64,000 nt of DNA from Comamonas antarctica (GTDB lineage: Bacteria > Pseudomonadota > Gammaproteobacteria > Burkholderiales > Burkholderiaceae_C): positions 3,814,001-3,878,000 of the forward strand of contig NZ_CP054840.1 in NCBI RefSeq assembly GCF_013363755.1, in the 5' to 3' direction. Under the pieces are notes generated by a model that saw only the letters and a program-made list of their open reading frames with translations, was not told the origin of the DNA and ran no database searches. Below, piece after piece: positions 1 to 9,942 of this stretch. The position numbers were made by a program, and so were the translations under genes. The number at the start of each line of letters is the position of its first letter. The stretch's first letter is position 1.

Positions 1-1
1 C

Positions 2-55
2 GCGGTCACGAACTACAACCGCGCGCACTTCGAACCCAGCAAGGTGGCCGCATGA
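2..55 (+). CDS. C-terminal end of an unidentified protein (5' part outside window)
   Basis: An open frame runs in from the left edge and ends at a TGA at 53-55. The visible tail reads AVTNYNRAHFEPSKVAA. Its stop codon overlaps the ATG of the next gene (ATGA at 52-55), so the two are probably translationally coupled and in one operon. Seventeen residues are too few to name a family. The upstream sequence would be needed to say what is coupled to the PLP enzyme. Confidence 0.6.
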   Translation, partial: AVTNYNRAHFEPSKVAA

Positions 56-1275
56 GCCCGCACGATTCCTCCGCGCGCACCGGCCGCGCCACCCGGCTGC
101 TGCATGCGGGCGCACCCGCGCTGCGCGGCGGCTCGGGACCCGTCAACGTGCCGGTGGTGCGCACCAGCACCGTGCGCTTCGAGAACAGCGCTGCGTATGC
201 CGAGCACCACCACCGCCGCAGCGCGGGCGAACGCCTGGCCACCTACGGCCGGCATGGCCTCGACACCCACCGCGCGCTCGAAGATGCCGTGACCGCGCTC
301 GAAGGCGGGCACCGCGCGTTTCTCACGCCCTCGGGCCTGTCGGCGATCACACTGGTGCTGGTGGCGCTGCTGTCGCCCGGCGACCATGCGCTGGTGGCCG
401 ACAGCGTCTACTCGCCGGTGCGCCGCGTCGACGACACGCTGCTGCAGCGCCTGGGCATCACGCTGGAATACTTCTCGCCCTCGCAGGACGATCTCGCGGC
501 GAAGATCCGGCCGAATACCCGGCTGATCTACCTGGAATCGCCCAGCTCGCTGCTCTACGAGGTGCTCGACCTGCCCGCGCTCAGCGCCATTGCGCGCGCG
601 CACGGCATTCCCGTGGCCACCGACAACACCTGGAGCGGCGGCTGGTTCTACCAGCCGCTGGCACTGGGCGCCAACATCTCCATCCATGCCGCGACCAAAT
701 ACATCTCCGGCCACTCGGATGTGATGCAGGGCATCGTGGTCACCGATTCCGCGGCGCTGTCCGCGAAGATTGCGCTGGCCTACGAAGCGCTGGGCCTCAC
801 GGTGGGCGCCGACGACGCCTATCTCGCGCTGCGCGGCGTGCGCACGCTGCCGGTGCGCCTGGCCCAGCACCAGCGCCATGCGACGCAGGTCGCCCAGTGG
901 CTGCTGGCGCAGCCCCAGGTCAGCCGCGTGTTCTATCCCGCGCTGCCTTCCGACCCGGGCCATGCGCTGTGGCAGCGCGACTTCAGCGGCGCGAGCGGCC
1001 TGGTGTCGTTTGCATTCGAGGACGGCGTCGATGCGCGCATTGCCGAGGCCTTTGTCGACGCGCTGACGTTCTTCGGCATCGGTGCCTCCTGGGGCGGCTA
1101 CGAAAGCCTGGCCCTGGTCGCGGCCCCCGAGCGCGTGCGCGAGCACAGCTTCTGGAGCGGCACCCAGCCCGTCGTGCGCCTGCACATCGGGCTGGAGGAT
1201 CCGCAGGATCTGATTGCGGATCTGCAGCAGGCGTTTGCGCGGGTGGGGCAGCAGCAGGAACTGGCGGAGGCGTGA
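52..1275 (+). CDS. metC: cystathionine beta-lyase (PLP-dependent Cys/Met metabolism enzyme)
   Basis: The 407-residue product belongs to the Cys/Met metabolism PLP enzyme family. The PLP-binding lysine is probably K216 in SIHAATKYISGHSD, and the cofactor-contacting aspartate is in VATDNTWSGG (D191). The family reaction is beta-elimination of cystathionine to homocysteine, pyruvate and ammonia in the cytosol; related members act on cysteine or other sulfur amino acids. The ATG at 52 overlaps the upstream stop, which supports the start. The gene sits tail-to-tail with a dioxygenase/rhodanese fusion, so a role in sulfur amino-acid turnover fits. The family is certain; cystathionine as the exact substrate is inferred from the best-matching active-site motifs and length. 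Confidence 0.85.
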   Translation: MSPHDSSARTGRATRLLHAGAPALRGGSGPVNVPVVRTSTVRFENSAAYAEHHHRRSAGERLATYGRHGLDTHRALEDAVTALEGGHRAFLTPSGLSAITLVLVALLSPGDHALVADSVYSPVRRVDDTLLQRLGITLEYFSPSQDDLAAKIRPNTRLIYLESPSSLLYEVLDLPALSAIARAHGIPVATDNTWSGGWFYQPLALGANISIHAATKYISGHSDVMQGIVVTDSAALSAKIALAYEALGLTVGADDAYLALRGVRTLPVRLAQHQRHATQVAQWLLAQPQVSRVFYPALPSDPGHALWQRDFSGASGLVSFAFEDGVDARIAEAFVDALTFFGIGASWGGYESLALVAAPERVREHSFWSGTQPVVRLHIGLEDPQDLIADLQQAFARVGQQQELAEA

Positions 1276-1356
1276 AAAAGGCTTGTTCATGAGAACGGGC
1301 CGTTCATGGTTCGACGCGGCCGCCGAAGGGTGAACGCCCACCGTCCAGTAGCTCCC

Positions 1357-1399
1357 AAAAACCGAAAACAACAACGGCGCCAAACGGCGCCGTTGTTGT
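1357..1399 (-). terminator. Rho-independent terminator of the dioxygenase/rhodanese gene
   Basis: A perfect 14-bp stem (arms 1368-1381 and 1386-1399, loop AAAC) lies 45 bp beyond the stop of the minus-strand gene. On the minus strand it is followed by TTT and then a second run of five T. On the plus strand no T tract follows, so it mainly serves the minus-strand gene. Confidence 0.8.
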
Positions 1400-1443
1400 C
1401 TGCCATGTCGCGGCGTCCACCCCCTGGCCGCCGCGTTCCCCCA

Positions 1444-3660
1444 TCAACCAGCCACGGGCAGCAACTGGATTCCCGTCGTTCCTTCGCGCTCGAGCTGCGC
1501 CACCAGGCCCAGCTCCCAATCCAGGTACTGCTGGAAGCCGGCGTTGCGCAGCCGCAGGTCATGGTGGGCATAGGGGCTGTACCAGTGGTCGTCGTCACCG
1601 GTCAGCACGCCTTCGGCGCCCTGCGCCACCGGCAGCCCGGCCGCCACCCAGGCCGGCGTGCCGCCCGCGATCGCACGCACGTCGCGCCCGGTGCGCGCCG
1701 CGAGCTCGGCCGCGACGCTGCGCGCCAGCACGCCATCGGGCGAATGCAGCAGCACGGCCTGCGCTTCGGGCAGCTCCGCCACGAAAGCCTCGAGGCGGTC
1801 CGGCACCGCGAAGCGCGCGCCCGCGATGTGCTGTTTCTCGAACGCCGCGCGGCGGTCGATGTCAAACACCGCGGCCTTGCCGGCCTGCAGCAGCGCCTGC
1901 GCCTGCTGCGGCGACACCAGCGCCGCGGGCGCATGCAGCGCCAGCACGCGCACCGGTTCGGCCCCGGTCTCCAGCGTGGCCAGCGCGGGCGGCGTGAACA
2001 GGTACACCTCGTAGCCGCCGAGCTGCGCCAGCCAGGCGCCCGTGGTCAGCGCGCGCACGCCGTCCCAGTCGGCCAGCACGATGCGCGCCCCGCGCGCCGC
2101 CGCGTATTCATCGGTGGCCTGCACCAGCTGGCCGCCCGGCGCCCAGCGCCAGCCCGGCAGATGGCCGGCTTCGTATTCCTGCTCGGTGCGTACGTCGAAG
2201 CGGTAGAGCGTGCGCTCCTGCGCCTCGGACTCGAAGCGCGCGAGATCCGCCGCGCCGATGCGCTGCACGCCGGCGCGCTGCGCCACCGCGGCCGCACGCG
2301 CGCGCGCCTTGTCCAGCGTCTCGGGCGCGGGCTCGGGCAGGGCCGCGCCACGGCCATGCGCCAGCGTGCGGCCCGTGAGCAGCCAGTCCATCGTGCCGTT
2401 GCGCAGCGACGCCACGCGGTTCGGAATGCCGGCATCGATCAGCGTCTGCGCGCCGACGATGCTGCGCGTGCGGCCCGCGCAGTTCACCACCACAAACGTT
2501 TCGGGATCGGGCGCGATCTCGCCGATGCGGTACACCAGTTCGGCGCCCGGCAGGCTGTGCGCGAACGGCAGGCTGAAGGCCGCGAATTCCTCGGGCGTGC
2601 GGCTGTCCACGACCACGATGTTGTCGCCGCGCTCGACGCGCTCCTGCAGCTCGTCGGAGGTGATCCAGGGCGTGTGCTTCTCGTGCTCGATGACTTCGCC
2701 GAAGGCCTTGCTCGGCACATTCGTGCCGCTGAAGATCTCGAAGCCCGCGGCGGCCCAGCCGTCGGTGCCGCCTGCGAGCACCGACACATTGCGCCAGCCC
2801 AGGCGCGCGAGCTTGGCCGCGGCCTGGTGCGACAGCGACTCGTCGGCATCGACCAGCACGATGCGCGTGCCGCGGCGCGGCACCAGGCGGTCGATCAGCA
2901 GCTCCAGGCGCCACAGCGGCGCCGAGGCCGCAAACAGCAGGTGGCGGTGCGCGAACACGCCGGTCTCGCGCACGTCGAGCACGGCAATCTCCTCGCCATC
3001 GAACAGCGCGGCCTTGAGCGCCTGGGGCGAGACCAGCGGGTGGCGGATCGAGCGCGGCGGGCCGAAGGTGCGGAAGCTGCCGCCTTCGGGGCTCTCGAAC
3101 ACCACGCGGCCCGGCAGGCGGTCGATGCCCAGGCCGTAGAAATGCAGGTGCAGCCCGGGCTCGTCGCCGATCAGCTCGATGGTGTGCACGTCGGTGGGCG
3201 ACAGCACCACGGACACGCCCGAAGTCACATCGACGCTGCGCTCGGCCGTGAGCGTGTCGCGCGCGGCATCCTGGGTCTTGTCGCGGCGGAAGAACACATT
3301 GCGTTCGTTGCCGGAAATGCCGGCAATGATGGCCCAGGTGGTGTGGTCATGCGGCGGCTGCGACTTGCCCGGCAGGCCCGCCGACAGATACAGCGCATAG
3401 CGCCCGCCCGCATCCTCGCTCAGGCGGTATACCTGCGCCGGGTTCTGCGCCGACACCGGAAAGTGCTCGGACGCGAACAGCTCGCGCTGCGTGCCCAGGC
3501 GCTCGAGCAGCGTGGCCACGGCGCGCAGTTGTTCGGGCGTGGCGCGCTCGGGGTCGGGCAGCAGGCGGCGCGCCTGGGCCACGAAATCCGCCACGGCAGC
3601 GCTGCGCCGGCTGGCGATGTCGCTGCCGCTGAAGTCGAGGGAAACATGGGTCTGGGTCAT
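1444..3660 (-). CDS. cysteine dioxygenase-like cupin fused to four rhodanese domains
   Basis: This 738-residue protein joins an N-terminal thiol-dioxygenase cupin (about 1-200) to four rhodanese-like domains (about 210-312, 330-432, 468-560, 582-680). The cupin shows the PPHDH motif (H104, H106) and a third likely iron ligand, H159, in TDVHTIEL. Only the second rhodanese has a catalytic cysteine, in the loop CAGRTRS (C394-S400). At the equivalent place the others have Asp (about 271 and 531) or Ser (about 640). CDO enzymes oxidise thiols to sulfinates; rhodaneses move sulfane sulfur through a cysteine persulfide. The fusion therefore suggests a cytosolic enzyme oxidising a thiol or persulfide carried on C394; this is inference. 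No signal peptide is visible. It has its own terminator and is divergent from a solute-binding protein gene. Confidence 0.8.
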   Translation of the reverse strand: MTQTHVSLDFSGSDIASRRSAAVADFVAQARRLLPDPERATPEQLRAVATLLERLGTQRELFASEHFPVSAQNPAQVYRLSEDAGGRYALYLSAGLPGKSQPPHDHTTWAIIAGISGNERNVFFRRDKTQDAARDTLTAERSVDVTSGVSVVLSPTDVHTIELIGDEPGLHLHFYGLGIDRLPGRVVFESPEGGSFRTFGPPRSIRHPLVSPQALKAALFDGEEIAVLDVRETGVFAHRHLLFAASAPLWRLELLIDRLVPRRGTRIVLVDADESLSHQAAAKLARLGWRNVSVLAGGTDGWAAAGFEIFSGTNVPSKAFGEVIEHEKHTPWITSDELQERVERGDNIVVVDSRTPEEFAAFSLPFAHSLPGAELVYRIGEIAPDPETFVVVNCAGRTRSIVGAQTLIDAGIPNRVASLRNGTMDWLLTGRTLAHGRGAALPEPAPETLDKARARAAAVAQRAGVQRIGAADLARFESEAQERTLYRFDVRTEQEYEAGHLPGWRWAPGGQLVQATDEYAAARGARIVLADWDGVRALTTGAWLAQLGGYEVYLFTPPALATLETGAEPVRVLALHAPAALVSPQQAQALLQAGKAAVFDIDRRAAFEKQHIAGARFAVPDRLEAFVAELPEAQAVLLHSPDGVLARSVAAELAARTGRDVRAIAGGTPAWVAAGLPVAQGAEGVLTGDDDHWYSPYAHHDLRLRNAGFQQYLDWELGLVAQLEREGTTGIQLLPVAG

Positions 3661-3811
3661 GGGGGTCTCCGGGAAATTGCCCCCACGTTACGCACCCGCG
3701 CGGCCCGGGCCAACGAAGAAAAGCGCAGATCGTTAGCTGAAAAGCTTCGTTCACGCGGCGCGCCGCGGTCCCTAGATTCGGCACATCCTTTCTTTCCTGC
3801 CGAGCCGCCAT

Positions 3812-4825
3812 ATGACCACCAAACGTTTCTTCCTGCGCACCCTGGCGTCGGCAATCGCACTGACCGCCGCCGGCGGCGCCGCGCTGCATGCCTCCGCGCT
3901 GCAGGCCGCGCCCGACACCGCGGCCACCTTCCCCAGCAAGCCCGTGCGCATCATCGTGCCGGTGGCGCCGGGCGGCAGCGCCGACAAGCTCACGCGCACG
4001 CTGGGCGAGCGCCTGTCCCAGCTCTGGGGCCAGACCGTGATCGTCGAGAACGTCGCCGGCGCCAGCGGCACCATCGGCGCCGGCAAGGTTGCCAAGGCAG
4101 CGCCCGACGGCTACACGCTGCTGCAGCAGGGCGAGGGCCTGATGCTCAACAGCATCCTGTTCCGCGACCTGCCCTACGACACCGCGCGCAGCTTTGCGCC
4201 CGTGGTCAAGGCCGTGGTCAACCCCCAGGTGCTGGTGGTGAACCCGGGCACGGGCCTGAACACGCTGGGCGACTACCTGGCGCGCGCCAAGGCCCAGCCC
4301 GAAAGCATCAGCCTGGCGCTGCCCGGCAATGGCGGCATCGCCCATGTCGCGCACGAGATCCTGGCCCAGGAGACCGGTGCCAAGGTCAACTACATTCCCT
4401 ACCCTGGCGGCGGCCCGGCCTCGGTCGATGTGATTGCCGGGCATGCGAATGCGACGCTGATCACGCTGGCCGCGGTGACCGAATACGTGCGCGCCGGCAA
4501 GCTGCGCGCGCTGGCCGTGACCACCAGCTACCGTTCGCCCGCACTGCCGAACGTGCCCACCGTGGCCGAAGCCGCCAAGCTGCCGGGCTATTCGGTCGAG
4601 AGCTGGCAGGGCTATTTCGCGCCGGCCGGCACGCCGCCGGCCATCGTGCAGAAGATCAACCGCGACATCAACCAGGTGCTGCAGTTGCCCGAGGTGCGCG
4701 CCCAGCTCGAGGCCCAGGGCTTCAAGGTCGCGGGCGGCTCGTCGGCCGATCTCGCCAGGAGCCTGCAGACCGAGCAGCCGCGCTACGCGCAGGCGATCAA
4801 GACTGCGGGCCTGACCATCCGCTGA
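3812..4825 (+). CDS. Bug/TctC-family periplasmic solute-binding protein
   Basis: The 337-residue product has an N-terminal signal peptide (hydrophobic segment about 8-30, probable cleavage near ALQAA) and the Bug family start FPSKPVRIIVPVAPGG, followed by GKVAKAAPDGYTLL. Bug proteins bind carboxylates or other small organic compounds in the periplasm, some feeding tripartite tricarboxylate (TctAB) transporters; many are orphans. No tctA or tctB gene is nearby, so this looks like an orphan receptor. It is divergent from the dioxygenase/rhodanese fusion with a 151-bp shared upstream region, which hints at joint control, but ligand identity cannot be read from sequence. Confidence 0.9.
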   Translation: MTTKRFFLRTLASAIALTAAGGAALHASALQAAPDTAATFPSKPVRIIVPVAPGGSADKLTRTLGERLSQLWGQTVIVENVAGASGTIGAGKVAKAAPDGYTLLQQGEGLMLNSILFRDLPYDTARSFAPVVKAVVNPQVLVVNPGTGLNTLGDYLARAKAQPESISLALPGNGGIAHVAHEILAQETGAKVNYIPYPGGGPASVDVIAGHANATLITLAAVTEYVRAGKLRALAVTTSYRSPALPNVPTVAEAAKLPGYSVESWQGYFAPAGTPPAIVQKINRDINQVLQLPEVRAQLEAQGFKVAGGSSADLARSLQTEQPRYAQAIKTAGLTIR

Positions 4826-4850
4826 CCCCGCTCCTGCGCCGCGCGCGGCA

Positions 4851-6749
<1,899 letters not shown>

Positions 6750-6771
6750 GAGATCGTCGTGTGCTTTTTCG

Positions 6772-6796
6772 GCCGTCCACGGGCACAATGGACGGC
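6772..6796. promoter_or_regulatory. inverted repeat between divergent kinase and regulator genes
   Basis: GCCGTCCA (6772-6779) is repeated in perfect inverted form as TGGACGGC (6789-6796) with a 9-nt spacer. It lies in the 67-bp gap between the ATG at 6749 (minus) and the GTG at 6817 (plus). The position fits an operator for a dimeric regulator or a leader hairpin. No known regulator site is recognised. Confidence 0.4.
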
Positions 6797-6816
6797 AAGT
6801 ACGTGTAAGGAATATT

Positions 6817-7173
6817 GTGGACCAGTTGACAGTCTACGTCGTTGATGACTCGAAGGATGCAGCGGATTCCCTTGCGACGCTGCTGGAGCTGCTGGGCCAC
6901 CGCGCCCGGCCATTCTATGGCGGCGAAGAGGCTCTGGAGCAAGCGCAGCATGAACCGCCGCATTGCGTCATGCTCGACATCAGCATGGCCGGCATGGACG
7001 GTCTTGAACTCGCGCGCCGCTTTCGCGAGCAGTTCGGCGACGACGTCATCCTGGTCGCCATCACCGGCTCGCCCGCCGACGATCCGCGCGTCAAGGCCAC
7101 CTTCGTCACCGTCGACCATTACTTCCAGAAGCCCGTGACGCTGGAGCAGATCCAGAAGCTGTTCCCCGATTGA
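6817..7173 (+). CDS. single-domain response regulator (receiver only)
   Basis: The 118-residue product is one receiver domain: acidic pair in VYVVDDSKDAADS, phospho-acceptor Asp in MLDISMAGMDG (about residue 51), conserved Thr in VAITGS and Lys in FQKPVT. There is no output domain, so it probably acts as a CheY/DivK-like partner or phosphate sink. I start it at GTG 6817 because GTAAGGA (6805-6811) gives a ribosome site at good spacing and the protein then begins directly with the beta-1 strand; an ATG at 6748 would add an unrelated N-terminus overlapping the divergent kinase gene. Its receiver resembles that of the neighbouring hybrid kinase (VVDDxxDAADSLA in both), which suggests a shared phosphorelay. 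Confidence 0.85.
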   Translation: MDQLTVYVVDDSKDAADSLATLLELLGHRARPFYGGEEALEQAQHEPPHCVMLDISMAGMDGLELARRFREQFGDDVILVAITGSPADDPRVKATFVTVDHYFQKPVTLEQIQKLFPD

Positions 7174-7194
7174 AGCCGGGCGGCTCGCGCCGCC

Positions 7195-9666
7195 TCAGGC
7201 CTTCGCGTCACGCGCCGGCGGCGCCGGCGTTTGCGCCATCGGGTGCAGGCTGATATCGAGCTGCTTGTGGGCAATGGCGATTCCGGCGGTCTCGAGCGCC
7301 TTGAGCAGGCGCGCCAGCAATTCGCTGCGCAGCGTTTCCGCGTTGGCCTGGTCGCGGGCCCAGACCCGCACCACGAATTTCAACCCGCTGTCGCCATAGT
7401 TCGTCATCAGCACCACCGGCGCGGGATTCTCGGCCGCGCCCGGTGTCGCGCAGGCCGCCGCCTGCAGCAAGGCAATGACCTGCGCCGGATCCGAGCCGTA
7501 GGCCACGTCCACCGGCACCTGCACGCGCTGGCTGCGGTCGTACATGGTCCAGTTCGCGAGATTGCCGGACAGCAGCTGCCCGTTCGGCACCACCACATCC
7601 GCGCCATCGAAGGTGCGGATCACGGTGGCGCGCAGGCTGATCTCGCGCACCGTGCCCGAAACGCCCGCCACGTCCACCACATCGCCCGGCTGTATGGGCC
7701 GCTCGAACATCAGCACCAGGCCTGAAACGAAGTTGTTGACGACGTTCTGCAGCCCGAAACCGATACCCACGCCCAGCGCGCCGAACACCAGCGTCAGCTG
7801 GCTCACCTTGAAGCCTGCGGCCGACAGTGCGATCAGCAACCCCAGCAGCAGCACGCCGTAGTAGCTCAGCGACGAGATGCTGTTGCCCACGCCGCGCGGC
7901 AGGCCGGCATGGCCCGTGAGTTCGTCGCGCAAGAGCCGGCGCACGGCACGCGCGGCCCACAGCGCGAGCCAGGCGGAGAACGCGAACGTGAGCAGGTCGC
8001 CCAGGTGGATGGACACCTCGCCGGCCTCGATGCCGAATCCCAGCACCTTCGCGCCCATGCTGTGCAGCGGGCGCAGGACGCGGAACCGGTTCATGGTGTA
8101 GAGCAGCCAGCCGATGCCCGCCGCCAGCAGCAGCACCCGCGTGCAGGCCGTCTGTATCAGCGCACCATGCGCGCGCACCAGCCGGCGATCCACCAGCTCG
8201 GGCTGGTCGAACAAGGCCTGCAGCAGGCCCAGGCAGGCATTCACGCCGGCATAGAGCAGCAGCGCCATGTAGCCGCTGTCAATGACGCCGCTGGTCAGCG
8301 TCTCGGCCAGCGACACATTGCCGACGACATTGGCGATGGCAGCCACCACCAGCAAAGCCAGTACGCCCCAGGCCACGCTGCGCACTGACGTCCTGAGCCG
8401 CTGGCTGTGGCCCGGGGCCGGCGCCTGCGCGCCCGCGGTACGCTTGAGCAGCCAGAGCGTGAGCACCAATGCCAGGATATTGAGCACCAGCAGGAACAGC
8501 CGGTACCAGCCCTTGTCCACCGGCACGGCCACCCCCGCGCGATCGAGCACATACAGCGCGACGGCGACGTAAGGCCAGGCGCCCAGCGCGCGCAGCGTGC
8601 CCGGCGGCAGCAGGCGCAGCGCCGGCACCAGCGCCAGCAGCAACACGAATTCCTGCACCAGCAGCGGCGCATCGGCCTCCAGGGCAAGCACCGCCAGCAG
8701 CGACAACAGCAGCCAGGCCGATACCGGTCGGCGCAATGCCAGTGCCGCGGCCGGTGACGTGGTTTCCTTGGCATCCCCCACCGGCCGGTTGTGCCGGCTG
8801 CGCATGACCAGCCAGATGATCGCCGGCAGCAGCAACAGCTGCACGGCGTGCAGCGCGCGCTGGTTGCCGGTGTTGGCGGCGTTGTAATCGATCGCGAACT
8901 GGCGCTCGATATCCAGGCCGAGGTCGAGCTGGCGCTGCGGCGACTGGCTTCCGCTGCCATGCTGCTCCAGACCCTCCCACAGCGCCGGCGCCTCCTCATG
9001 CCAGAGCCCCGCGTCGATCTCGGCGATGGTGGACGCCACCTCGTTGTTCCCGGCATCGATGCGCGCCTTGAGCGCGCTGGCGCGCTGCATGAGCGCGAAC
9101 TGGCGCGACAGCGCCGCGCCCAGGCCGGCTTCGGCGGCGTCGATGCCGCCCAGCATCGCGTCCACGCGCCCGGCCAGCACTGACGGCAGGCCATCGAGCA
9201 ATCCCTGGGCGCGCGTCGCCGACCATGCGGCACGGCGCTGCGCCAGGTCCAGCGCACTGTCCTCGTAGGGCGCGAAGCTGCGATGTGCCTCGGCCTGCCA
9301 GCGTTCATGGCGGCGGATGTCGAATTGCCAATGCCGCGCGAGGCTCTCCAGGCGCATGACTGGCAGCCCGCGCAAGGCCGCTCCCGTGGCGTTGTGCAGC
9401 TTGGCATCGACGGGCGCCGCGATTTTGCCCAGCGCCGCCTGCAGGGGCACCACCGGATCGGGAGCAGCCAGCAGGCGCTTGACGCGATCGACGCGCTGCT
9501 GGTCCTCCTCGGCGCGCGCCAGGATGTCCGCCAGCGCAATCGGCTGCACCGCGTTGATGGGCACCGCTGCGGGCGCCTTGGCCGGCTCGGCATGGCCCAG
9601 CCCACACGCCAGGGCGAGACCGGCGCACCAGACCCACGCGAAAAAGGAAAGCGCAAGACCTTGCAT
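7195..9666 (-). CDS. large mechanosensitive channel of the MscS family (MscK/KefA-like)
   Basis: The 823-residue protein has a signal peptide (cleavage near GLGHA), a periplasmic helical region to about residue 290, about ten membrane segments, and a C-terminal MscS module with the pore-lining segment GALGVGIGFGLQNVVNNFVSG followed by RPIQPGDVVDV and the beta domain VVPNGQLL. Such inner-membrane channels open under membrane tension to release solutes during osmotic downshock. I use the ATG at 9666: a longer frame to 9840 would run through the tRNA-Phe gene and its terminator, so it is not real. The size is between MscS (about 286) and MscK (about 1120). The family is clear; the specific physiological role is not. 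Confidence 0.88.
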   Translation of the reverse strand: MQGLALSFFAWVWCAGLALACGLGHAEPAKAPAAVPINAVQPIALADILARAEEDQQRVDRVKRLLAAPDPVVPLQAALGKIAAPVDAKLHNATGAALRGLPVMRLESLARHWQFDIRRHERWQAEAHRSFAPYEDSALDLAQRRAAWSATRAQGLLDGLPSVLAGRVDAMLGGIDAAEAGLGAALSRQFALMQRASALKARIDAGNNEVASTIAEIDAGLWHEEAPALWEGLEQHGSGSQSPQRQLDLGLDIERQFAIDYNAANTGNQRALHAVQLLLLPAIIWLVMRSRHNRPVGDAKETTSPAAALALRRPVSAWLLLSLLAVLALEADAPLLVQEFVLLLALVPALRLLPPGTLRALGAWPYVAVALYVLDRAGVAVPVDKGWYRLFLLVLNILALVLTLWLLKRTAGAQAPAPGHSQRLRTSVRSVAWGVLALLVVAAIANVVGNVSLAETLTSGVIDSGYMALLLYAGVNACLGLLQALFDQPELVDRRLVRAHGALIQTACTRVLLLAAGIGWLLYTMNRFRVLRPLHSMGAKVLGFGIEAGEVSIHLGDLLTFAFSAWLALWAARAVRRLLRDELTGHAGLPRGVGNSISSLSYYGVLLLGLLIALSAAGFKVSQLTLVFGALGVGIGFGLQNVVNNFVSGLVLMFERPIQPGDVVDVAGVSGTVREISLRATVIRTFDGADVVVPNGQLLSGNLANWTMYDRSQRVQVPVDVAYGSDPAQVIALLQAAACATPGAAENPAPVVLMTNYGDSGLKFVVRVWARDQANAETLRSELLARLLKALETAGIAIAHKQLDISLHPMAQTPAPPARDAKA

Positions 9667-9755
9667 GCCGCTATGGTCGGAGCAATCGCGCCGTTTTGGC
9701 AAGCCCCTTTCGGGCACCGCCGCAAGGCGCAGCGCCGTGCGCCACGCCGCCAACA

Positions 9756-9789
9756 GCAAAAGCCCCAGACCATTGCTGATCTGGGGCTT
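9756..9789 (-). terminator. terminator of tRNA-Phe
   Basis: AAGCCCCAGA (9760-9769) pairs with TCTGGGGCTT (9780-9789) across a 10-nt loop. On the minus strand the stem is followed by TTTGC. It begins 6 bp after the tRNA-Phe 3' end and lies upstream of the channel gene. Confidence 0.75.
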
Positions 9790-9795
9790 CGTGTT

Positions 9796-9871
9796 TGGTG
9801 GCCTGGGACGGAATCGAACCGCCGACACAAGGATTTTCAATCCTCTGCTCTACCGACTGAGCTACCGGGCC
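9796..9871 (-). tRNA. tRNA-Phe (GAA)
   Basis: The minus strand folds as a 76-nt tRNA with encoded CCA. The anticodon stem-loop has GAA in a TTGAAAA loop, the D arm reads TAGCTCAGTCGGTAGAGC and the T loop TTCGATT. The acceptor stem pairs GGCCCGG with CCAGGCC and so contains one C-A mismatch at position 5-68. It has its own terminator. Confidence 0.93.
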
Positions 9872-9942
9872 TGCTGAAGCTCAAATTATAGGGGCGTTTT
9901 TTGACCCGAATTTGAAAATCGCTATTTTTTTCAAAATTTCTT

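Noticed and set aside
9667..9840. N-terminal extension of the MscS-type channel through the tRNA-Phe gene
   Set aside because: The signal peptide starts at 9666, and the extension would be read from tRNA and terminator sequence.
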